DNA from: DATGIQ01 sp035295665
GTDB lineage: Bacteria; Planctomycetota; Planctomycetia; Gemmatales; Gemmataceae
Reading direction: 5' to 3'
DNA: 18,676 nucleotides
Assembly: GCA_035295665.1 (NCBI GenBank)
Contig: DATGIQ010000155.1
Span: forward strand, 1-18,676
Shown here: one piece after another, positions 1 through 4,795 of the stretch
Layout of the letters: each line of letters starts with the position of its first letter
Numbering within the stretch: position 1 is the first letter of the stretch
Translations under genes and position numbers: made by a program
The notes under the pieces: generated by a model
What the model saw: only the letters and a program-made list of their open reading frames with translations
What the model was told of the DNA's origin: nothing
Database searches by the model: none

Positions 1-622
1 CACGTCGGCAGTCCTGGTCACGGTGCGAGTTCACCTGCGCGGCCAAGAACGCCATCAGGGGGTCAACGATGACCAGCAGAGCACTCATGCGTTCGATTGC
101 CTCCTCGAGATAATCCAGGTCGGCAGGGAGGCTGATCGCGCGTTCCGATTCCCGTTCCTGGATCGCGTCGAGCGCGAGGATGCGCGATAGGTCTGCTCCG
201 GCGGCCAGGAGCCGGGGCACCACGGTATCAGCCAGCCCGTCCTCGGCGTTTAAGACGATCACACCGCCATGCACGCCGTCTGTCCCGTCGGCCATCGCGA
301 AACCCCGCGTCACGCTGGCTGCCAGGTCCATCGTGAGCACACTCTTGCCGAGGCCGGGGTCTCCGTCCAGGATGGTCAGCTTGCCCAGGGGGATGCGACC
401 GGGCCACAGCCAGGAGACCTGCTCGGGCTTGACTGTGGACAGTAGGACACCTGGTTGTGGGTCTTTGGGTTCACTCTGATGAGTCCCGTTGGCGCTCGGA
501 GGCGGTGGCTCCCAGGCGTCACCGCGCTGCTCCTCGGGATACTCGTCTGTGTGGGGTGGCACGCGTCCGTTGCGGTCGTGGCGCTCGCGCAGGATGTCCA
601 CCAGACGCGTATGTGGCCTCAT
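1..622 (-). CDS. RepA/KaiC-type AAA ATPase, N-terminal part (runs off left edge)
   Basis: The first 207 residues are visible. Residues 1-57 form a polar, proline-rich leader. The ATPase fold follows: Walker A GDPGLGKS at residues 87-94 (Lys93), a strand ending in VLNAEDG around 123-129, and Walker B LLVIVDP at 182-188 (Asp187). The HRDQDCRR segment just before the edge is typical of this RepA/AAA_25 group. By family, this would be a hexameric helicase or replication ATPase of plasmids, phages and integrated elements. The ATG at 622 overlaps the stop of the 91-residue upstream gene as ATGA, which supports the start and suggests translational coupling. The C-terminus, and any fused primase domain, is outside the window. 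The family is clear; the role in element replication is inferred from the integrase module upstream. Confidence 0.85.
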   Translation of the reverse strand, partial: MRPHTRLVDILRERHDRNGRVPPHTDEYPEEQRGDAWEPPPPSANGTHQSEPKDPQPGVLLSTVKPEQVSWLWPGRIPLGKLTILDGDPGLGKSVLTMDLAASVTRGFAMADGTDGVHGGVIVLNAEDGLADTVVPRLLAAGADLSRILALDAIQERESERAISLPADLDYLEEAIERMSALLVIVDPLMAFLAAQVNSHRDQDCRR

Positions 623-894
623 AGGTGCGGCCCTCCCTGGGTGAGGTACAGCACGGCATCGGGCAGCTCGTCGACGAGTATCCGCTGCACCTCGGCGCGC
701 ACCAGCGCGTGCAGCTCTGCCCTCATGCAGCACGTCTCGGCCTCGTCGCGCGCCTGGACGAGGGCCCGATACCGGCCAGTGTCCTCCCGCTGGCGCCGCC
801 GGATGCGGCGGCGCTCCTCGGCGGCAGCCGCCGCGGAGCCGAGATGCCGGGCGAGCAGACTATTGCCCCGGACGGGGTGGGATGATACAGTCAT
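619..894 (-). CDS. Small hypothetical protein (91 aa), coupled to the AAA ATPase
   Basis: I do not recognise a family. The protein is rich in Ala, Arg and Glu, and residues 18-60 look helical or coiled-coil (AAAAAEERRRIRRRQRE). It has a Cys pair at 55-56. Its TGA overlaps the ATG of the ATPase gene by the ATGA arrangement, and a GAGG Shine-Dalgarno lies about 6 bases before its own ATG. These two points are the reason to believe it is real. Its position directly ahead of a RepA-like ATPase suggests an accessory replication or regulatory role, but that is inference only. Confidence 0.65.
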   Translation of the reverse strand: MTVSSHPVRGNSLLARHLGSAAAAAEERRRIRRRQREDTGRYRALVQARDEAETCCMRAELHALVRAEVQRILVDELPDAVLYLTQGGPHL

Positions 895-951
895 CGTGAC
901 CTCACGTATTGGTACGGCGAGCCGCTGTGCCGGCTGGCTCGCGCTCGATCA

Positions 952-997
952 AGGCCGGGCAGGTACGGTGAGTCTACGCTGTCACCCTGCCCGGCCT
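952..997. other. Strong hairpin between the HTH gene and the 91-aa gene
   Basis: There is a perfect 12-bp inverted repeat, AGGCCGGGCAGG (952-963) and CCTGCCCGGCCT (986-997). Inside the 22-base loop is a second short pair, GTGA (968-971) with TCAC (982-985). It sits between the stop of the excisionase-like gene (1013) and the start of the 91-aa gene (894). No T-run follows in the minus direction, so it is not a classical intrinsic terminator. It could be an attenuator, a processing site or a replication structure. Confidence 0.6.
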
Positions 998-1012
998 CAT
1001 TGAAACTACTGC

Positions 1013-1282
1013 CTAAAAGTAGCTGATGACCTCCGTGTTACGCCGTGGTCCCCCTGAGCGAGGTATGGCCGGGGCGGCACGCCGCCGCTCGAACACCACG
1101 ATATCGGCTACATCAATGAGCCAGCGAGGGCGTCCAGCGGCAGACCGTGCGGCGTTGATGGCTGGCAGCTCCCCGGAGTGGATCCACGCGAGGATCTTAT
1201 CGGGGCTCAAGCCCCAGCGGCGGGCCAGCTCAGGCGGGGTCAGCTTGGTCACCTGGGTGGCTCGGCGTCTACTCATCCCCAT
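1013..1282 (-). CDS. Excisionase-like helix-turn-helix DNA-binding protein (89 aa)
   Basis: Residues 15-70 match the MerR/excisionase-like HTH_17 pattern: TPPELARRWGLSPDKILAWI forms the HTH, followed by a wing with the GRPRWLI segment and a closing helix (DVADIVVFERRR). Proteins of this size next to integrases usually act as excisionase or as a small regulator. The ATG at 1282 overlaps the 3' end of the upstream small gene by 14 bases. The second ATG at 1276 has a better spaced GGAG (6 bases) and may be the true start. The C-terminus (about 72-89) is basic and likely unstructured. Fold is fairly sure; the excisionase role is inference from context. Confidence 0.75.
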   Translation of the reverse strand: MGMSRRRATQVTKLTPPELARRWGLSPDKILAWIHSGELPAINAARSAAGRPRWLIDVADIVVFERRRAAPAIPRSGGPRRNTEVISYF

Positions 1283-1469
1283 CTCCGGGCTCGATTAGAT
1301 CGTGGGCGGCACGTAGTCGCGCCTGGACGATGCGCGCTAGGTCGCGCGTACGCTCAGAGCTAGGGCCGGTGGCACGCTCCATATCATGGAGCGCCACGAG
1401 CAGACGCCAGAGTGGCGTCTCCACTAGTGGGGTCGGTCCGGCCCCTCGGGATCGGTGCGTGCTCGCCAT
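1269..1469 (-). CDS. Small hypothetical protein (about 66 aa)
   Basis: No known family is seen. The C-terminal part (ERTRDLARIVQARLRAAHDLIEP) looks helical and acidic at the end. The stop overlaps the start of the HTH gene by 14 bases, which fits an operon and supports coding. The start is uncertain: ATG 1469 is chosen because it leaves the repeat-rich stretch 1501-1600 outside the gene. ATG 1514 and GTG 1550 are in-frame alternatives, and none has a clear Shine-Dalgarno. Three palindromes (1375-1430) lie inside this frame, so it could also be a regulatory region with a chance open frame. Confidence 0.45.
   Translation of the reverse strand: MASTHRSRGAGPTPLVETPLWRLLVALHDMERATGPSSERTRDLARIVQARLRAAHDLIEPGDGDE
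1375..1393. repeat. Palindrome CGCTCCAT-ATC-ATGGAGCG
   Basis: A perfect 8-bp inverted repeat with a 3-base spacer, inside the small coding frame 1269-1469. It shares the core CCATATCATGG with the imperfect palindrome at 1465-1483. The form suits a dimeric regulator, but coding constraints could also produce it. Confidence 0.5.
1402..1430. repeat. Two adjoining palindromes
   Basis: AGACGCCA (1402-1409) pairs perfectly with TGGCGTCT (1413-1420) around a 3-base spacer, the same 8-3-8 geometry as the palindrome at 1375-1393. It is followed directly by the perfect 10-bp palindrome CCACTAGTGG at 1421-1430. Confidence 0.5.
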
Positions 1470-1483
1470 ATCGATATCATGGC
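1465..1483. repeat. Palindrome GCCAT...ATGGC with ATATCGATAT core
   Basis: GCCAT at 1465-1469 pairs with ATGGC at 1479-1483, and the perfect palindrome ATATCGATAT lies at 1468-1477. It covers the chosen ATG (1469) of the small minus-strand gene, a natural position for an autoregulatory operator. Confidence 0.4.
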
Positions 1484-1506
1484 GTGCATTGGTGAGGCAG
1501 AGGCCA

Positions 1507-1600
1507 TCTGTCATCCGTCTGTCACTATGACAGACGGGACCCCGCTCCACCCACAGGCAGACGTGACGGGATAGCCTAGCCGACTGTCAGCCGACCGTCA
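1507..1600. promoter_or_regulatory. Cluster of CYGTCA hexamers and a 10-bp palindrome; candidate iteron or operator region
   Basis: Six copies of CYGTCA occur within 94 bases: forward at 1508-1513, 1519-1524, 1584-1589 and 1595-1600, reverse at 1528-1533 and 1564-1569. The forward copies come in two pairs, each with an 11-base period. Two copies form the arms of a perfect palindrome, CCGTCTGTCA-CTA-TGACAGACGG, at 1515-1537. The region lies between the 267-aa gene and the small genes, and the last copy touches that gene's stop codon. About one helical turn between copies is the usual layout for a Rep initiator or a cooperative repressor. Function is inferred. Confidence 0.55.
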
Positions 1601-2401
1601 TTCGGACACTTGGGGCGGTGCGATGGGACCCCACTTGCGATTGCAGTGGGGAAGCACGAGGGTGGTCACATAGAGAAACTTTGCATCGCGTGCCTGTCTG
1701 GGGCTCGGATTGGAGATGCGATAGGATGGATTGCTTTGGGACAAACGCTTCAAATAACACCTGACAGTGTCGTCTGTTTGGCGGTAGATCTGCGCGATCT
1801 CCTTCGCGGTCACGAAGGGGGCCAGGGCGGGCTGGCTGCCAGCAGGCATGTCTCCGGTGTGCTTCTCTGGCCGGGCGATTGCTGCTTTCAGCCGTTCCGC
1901 AGCTGCCGCCAATGCCTCGCCCACATGCCGATCAATTTTCGGTGGCCAGTCCTTGGGCACCTGCGCGCGAGCTTCGCCAGGCTCAGCCAGCCGGTTCGAA
2001 CGCCACGCCTTGGTGAGTTTTTGCGTTTCCTTCTCGGTGCATGAGTCAACGAAAAGTACGTCGCCCGTGGCTACCGAATAATGCCGAATGCTCTCGTCTA
2101 TTAGCGCTTCGAGCCCCCAGGCTTTCACGATATCATCGACGATGGACCGCATCAGGATCAGGTCTTCGTAGACTTCAGCCGGCCACCTGCGGTCATCGGA
2201 GGGTGGTTGCTCCGGATGCAAAGCGCGCCTAAGCGCCACGATCGCGCGTGGCAACTTCATCCATCGAAGGTGTGCTACCGCTGGCGTAGGGTCTGCTTGA
2301 TCGGCGATGCCGCTGGTTGCGTCAATCCCACCCAAGAACGCTACGGCGGCATCAACAATGTTCTGCAGGATCTCAACGAAGGAAAGGGGTTCCTTGGGCA
2401 T
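1598..2401 (-). CDS. Hypothetical protein with C-terminal helix-turn-helix-like segment (267 aa)
   Basis: No firm family match. The first 190 residues look mostly helical. The stretch around 197-221 (TAKEIAQIYRQTDDTVRCYLKRL) has the pattern of a helix-turn-helix (helix, short turn with TDD, recognition helix), followed by a basic tail, so DNA binding is likely. A poor AGGT ribosome site lies upstream of the ATG at 2401. It sits directly downstream of the integrase on the same strand with a 115-base repeat-rich gap and ends in the CYGTCA cluster, so it could be the regulator that binds there. That link is speculation. Confidence 0.65.
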   Translation of the reverse strand: MPKEPLSFVEILQNIVDAAVAFLGGIDATSGIADQADPTPAVAHLRWMKLPRAIVALRRALHPEQPPSDDRRWPAEVYEDLILMRSIVDDIVKAWGLEALIDESIRHYSVATGDVLFVDSCTEKETQKLTKAWRSNRLAEPGEARAQVPKDWPPKIDRHVGEALAAAAERLKAAIARPEKHTGDMPAGSQPALAPFVTAKEIAQIYRQTDDTVRCYLKRLSQSNPSYRISNPSPRQARDAKFLYVTTLVLPHCNRKWGPIAPPQVSE

Positions 2402-2405
2402 GGTG

Positions 2406-2467
2406 CACCTAATTTCCCGGGCCGGTCCGGGTAGCCCCGGGTAGGTGCTGCCCAGGGGGTCTACCCC
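2406..2467. promoter_or_regulatory. GC-rich repeat region between integrase and 267-aa gene
   Basis: This 3' flank of the integrase holds CACCTA (2406-2411) facing TAGGTGCT (2442-2449), a 10-base direct repeat CCGGGTAG at 2427-2434 and 2437-2444, and the palindrome GGGGT-CT-ACCCC at 2456-2467. TAGGTG is the same hexamer seen on the 5' side of the integrase. It is likely a protein-binding region that also serves as the leader of the 267-aa gene; no T-rich terminator is visible. Confidence 0.4.
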
Positions 2468-2516
2468 GACCGCTTGGCCTTAGCGTTTCGAACCGCCAAG
2501 ACCGTTCCGGTTGCCT

Positions 2517-3704
2517 TTATCCTACCTGTTGACTCGGAAATAGCCACTGCCGGATGTGATCGACCACAGCCCGCAAGCGCTCATCGCTGATCCGCTCCCG
2601 ATATACGCTGGCCATGTCATCGCGCGCGTGGCCCATGATGGCATCAACGGCGACCTGGTCCCGGGCCTCGCCGCCGATGGTTTCGAACGTGTGGCGCAAA
2701 GCGTAAAAGTTTCGATGTCCGTTGAGACCGAGTCGTTTTAACAGCTTCGCAGTCTCTTTGCTGATGGGGTTGTCACTGACGTTTTTCGGCCGGCCGTTGT
2801 CATCGAAGTATCCCTGCTTAGCCCAAGTATCTCCTCTACTGGTCAAGAAGACTAATTCAGCGTGTTCTTCCCTTGCCGGGTTGGGGCGACTCGCGAGCCA
2901 GTCACGTAGAGCCGCTACGGTCTCCGGCCAAAGCGGGCAGCGCCGTGGAATACCCGTCTTGGGTCGCGGGAAGTCCACCCAGCCGTTTTCCAGATCCAGG
3001 GCTTTGGTGGGCAAGCAGCCCACGTCTGCGTTGCCGTAGCCGCAGTTAATGCCCAGCAAGGTCATCGTCCGGAGCGGTTGGTTAGCGGCCGCGAGGATGG
3101 TCCGGAGTTCTTCCGCCTCGAACATCCGTAGTCCCTTCTTGGCCCTTTCCTTGCGGAGCGTCTTCTTGTTCGGCCTCTTGAATAACTCGCCAAAGAGGAC
3201 GGGCTTTTCCAGGAGTCCATTCTTGAACCCGTAGTTGAAGAGGATCCGTACGCGGTTTACTTCGTTGCCAATCCGCACCGGGCCCCACGTTTTCCCAAAG
3301 ATGACCCGAAGCTTCTCGAAGTCATCGGGACGGAGATCGTTTACCAGGCGCGTCCGGCCGAATATCTGGACAATCCGCTCGCAAGTGGCGTAGTAGTCTC
3401 CCCAGCTCGCCATCGACAGCTCGCCGACGTCCAGGCCGTGTTTCTTGGTGGTCAAGAATCGGTTGCAAAGTTCAGCGACCGTAAGGCCGTCCCCCTGGAC
3501 GCGCGGCGTCCGACCGGCGTGCAAATCGTCCTTCTGGTCCAGGTACTTCCTGAGTGCGCCGTCCGGGTCCGGCCAGGGCCCGAAGTAATGCAGCTTGCCC
3601 CGGATCTTCTTGGCCCACCGGCCGGTGGCGTGTGGGAAGAGGGGAAAGTCGGGATACGGTTTGCTTGGCTTGCTCGGGCGAATCGACTTGGTACGATGAG
3701 GCAT
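2517..3704 (-). CDS. Tyrosine-type site-specific recombinase/integrase, planctomycete type (395 aa)
   Basis: It should catalyse integration and excision of the element by a phosphotyrosine intermediate. The basic N-terminus (1-50, KKIRGKLHYFG) resembles an arm-binding region, residues about 75-165 the SAM-like core-binding domain, and 190-385 the catalytic domain. The beta-hairpin Lys is probably Lys249 (RPKTGIPRR). Box II is ALRHTFE with Arg337 and His338 less one position for the HxxR frame, followed by IMGH (His359) and the nucleophile Tyr368 (ASVYRE). Box I is unusual: where most family members have an Arg before the conserved acidic residue, this protein has CGYGNADVG (221-229), with no Arg. 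The start is well placed, with AAGGAG at 3713-3718 and an 8-base spacing. It reads away from the tRNA, whose 5' end is 181 bases upstream. The family is sure; its target site is inferred. Confidence 0.93.
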   Translation of the reverse strand: MPHRTKSIRPSKPSKPYPDFPLFPHATGRWAKKIRGKLHYFGPWPDPDGALRKYLDQKDDLHAGRTPRVQGDGLTVAELCNRFLTTKKHGLDVGELSMASWGDYYATCERIVQIFGRTRLVNDLRPDDFEKLRVIFGKTWGPVRIGNEVNRVRILFNYGFKNGLLEKPVLFGELFKRPNKKTLRKERAKKGLRMFEAEELRTILAAANQPLRTMTLLGINCGYGNADVGCLPTKALDLENGWVDFPRPKTGIPRRCPLWPETVAALRDWLASRPNPAREEHAELVFLTSRGDTWAKQGYFDDNGRPKNVSDNPISKETAKLLKRLGLNGHRNFYALRHTFETIGGEARDQVAVDAIMGHARDDMASVYRERISDERLRAVVDHIRQWLFPSQQVG

Positions 3705-3706
3705 GG

Positions 3707-3807
3707 TAGGTGCTCCTTGTTAGCACTTGCCCTGCCCTGGGACGGACCAACGTCGCCAGGGCCTTTTGACACCCGGACAGCCTCGGTAGGTGTCACAATA
3801 GGTGTCA
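3707..3807. promoter_or_regulatory. TAGGTG repeats upstream of the integrase
   Basis: TAGGTGCT lies at 3707-3714, overlapping the integrase ribosome site, and the direct repeat TAGGTGTCA is present at 3787-3795 and 3799-3807 with a 12-base period. GACACC at 3768-3773 is the inverse of the GGTGTC part. With the copies at 2406-2411 and 2442-2449, there are five TAGGTG hexamers in the two short non-coding flanks of the integrase. Arm-type integrase sites or an operator for integrase control are the likely roles. Confidence 0.45.
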
Positions 3808-4689
3808 GATAGATTGTATGCCGGAATCGGAGGATGGCAAGATGACGTGTAAAGTTAGTAATAGCAAGGCTTTGTAGATCGACACGGGCCCATAGCTCAA
3901 CGGCAGAGCAGGGGACTCATAATCCCTTGGTTCCAGGTTCGAATCCTGGTGGGCCCACTGAAAGAAACCACGGACATCACGCCAGAACCCACGTGCTTTT
4001 CGAGGGGCTTCCTTTCTGGCATCATCGCCGCTTGTGTCTTCGCTTGTGTCAGATTGTCTCTGCCAGACTCCTTGTCTGGGACAAGGTTTGGGGTAAGCTT
4101 TTTTGGGGGGGGGCAGATGGAGCCAATGACCGGCGGGACTGCTTTTCAGCGTGTGCCGTAAGCAAACGTGAAGGAGACGCAAAAGGTTTGGGATCGTTTT
4201 GTCCCTGCGAAGGCCCTTTTGAGTCTTGCGTATTTCAGCTCGGGTTATCGGCTGGCCCTTTTCGGCGATGAGACGGTAGAGCAAGAACGCTTTAGGGTTC
4301 TCGAAGGAGTAGCTCCTCTCGTCCAACACGGCAGTCAACGTTTGCTCGTCGAATCGCAGCCGGCTAAGAGTCAGCTCTAGGTATTCCGCGGCAGGTTGCA
4401 GTGCTTCAACGATTTCCCTGATGGTCATCCTGTTCAGCGTCTCAGTGTCGTTGTCGGGCAACCCCAGGTGAGCACGGAGGTCGGCGGCCAAGTGGTGCAG
4501 TATCTTGATGACGCCGGGGCCGTTATGAAATTCACGCCGGCAGTAGGTAAGCAAATGCCTGAAATCATGCACTTCTGCGAGAGAAAGGGAGCGGAGGATA
4601 CCGTTCTCCTTCTTTAGGCTGAGGAACAGGTCGCGGAATTGGACCGGCCTGGCTTTCGATGCGGCATCTTGTGTCGGAATGTCTCCCAA
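3805..4689 (-). CDS. Winged-helix-like hypothetical protein whose frame runs through antisense tRNA (start uncertain)
   Basis: The frame is open from ATG 4962 to a stop at 3805. The part upstream of about 4689 overlaps the end of the nuclease-RAMA gene and looks like a shadow, so a TTG at 4689 is taken as a provisional start; ATG 4428 is the only later Met. The segment 4080-4350 (LDERSYSFENPKAFLLYRL to HTLKSSPAGHWLHLPP) looks like a winged-helix DNA-binding domain, similar to small proteins beside planctomycete integrases. After an acidic/basic linker, the frame enters the reverse complement of the tRNA and gives the well-known artefactual-looking tail WAHQDSNLEPRDYESPALPL, so the last 50 residues come from the attachment site. 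It follows the nuclease-RAMA gene closely on the same strand, which suggests an operon. It also has a C9/A6 homopolymer in the frame. No function can be named. Confidence 0.5.
   Translation of the reverse strand: MGDIPTQDAASKARPVQFRDLFLSLKKENGILRSLSLAEVHDFRHLLTYCRREFHNGPGVIKILHHLAADLRAHLGLPDNDTETLNRMTIREIVEALQPAAEYLELTLSRLRFDEQTLTAVLDERSYSFENPKAFLLYRLIAEKGQPITRAEIRKTQKGLRRDKTIPNLLRLLHVCLRHTLKSSPAGHWLHLPPPKKAYPKPCPRQGVWQRQSDTSEDTSGDDARKEAPRKARGFWRDVRGFFQWAHQDSNLEPRDYESPALPLSYGPVSIYKALLLLTLHVILPSSDSGIQSI
3886..3957 (+). tRNA. tRNA with anticodon CAU (Met or Ile2)
   Basis: A full 72-base cloverleaf can be drawn: acceptor stem GGGCCCA with TGGGCCC (3886-3892 and 3950-3956), D-stem GCTC/GAGC (3895-3898, 3906-3909), anticodon stem GGGGA/TCCCT around the loop CTCATAA (3911-3927), variable loop TGGTT, T-arm CCAGG-TTCGAAT-CCTGG (3933-3949) and discriminator A at 3957. 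CCA is not encoded. The anticodon is CAU. The AGGGGACTCAT...TTGGT pattern recalls bacterial tRNA-Ile2 (lysidine-modified) as much as elongator tRNA-Met; I cannot decide between them. The gene is the attachment site of the island to its right: 3914-3962 is repeated at 8504-8552. Confidence 0.95.
3914..3962 (+). repeat. Left attachment repeat (tRNA 3' part)
   Basis: These 49 bases, from the anticodon arm to 5 bases past the tRNA, recur at 8504-8552 with one mismatch (T at 3928, G at 8518). Identity ends at 3963/8553 and just before 3914/8504. This is the normal footprint of integrase-mediated insertion into the 3' end of a tRNA, where the element restores the gene. Confidence 0.88.
4099..4113. 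repeat. Homopolymer tract T6G9
   Basis: Six T (4099-4104) followed by nine G (4105-4113), read as C9A6 in the minus-strand gene, coding Pro-Pro-Pro-Lys-Lys. Runs of this length are prone to slippage; a one-base change would alter the C-terminal 100 residues. It is also a common sequencing-error site. Confidence 0.85.
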
Positions 4690-4795
4690 GGGGCCGTTTG
4701 ATCGGCTGCAAAGTCTGAAGGAGAACGCGAGACTCCCGCGATATCGCGTTGGTTCGATTCTTCGTCGAGATGTGCGGTCGAATCCACCACAGTTG

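Larger units (their letters stand above)
1..3885. mobile_element. Left integrative-element module (integrase to RepA-like ATPase), partial
   Basis: All genes from 3704 down to 1 are on the minus strand and belong to the usual core of a small integrative element: integrase, HTH regulators, small genes and a replication-type AAA ATPase. The left boundary is outside the window. The right boundary is probably the tRNA region, but no second att copy is visible to the left, so the exact ends are not known. Confidence 0.5.
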
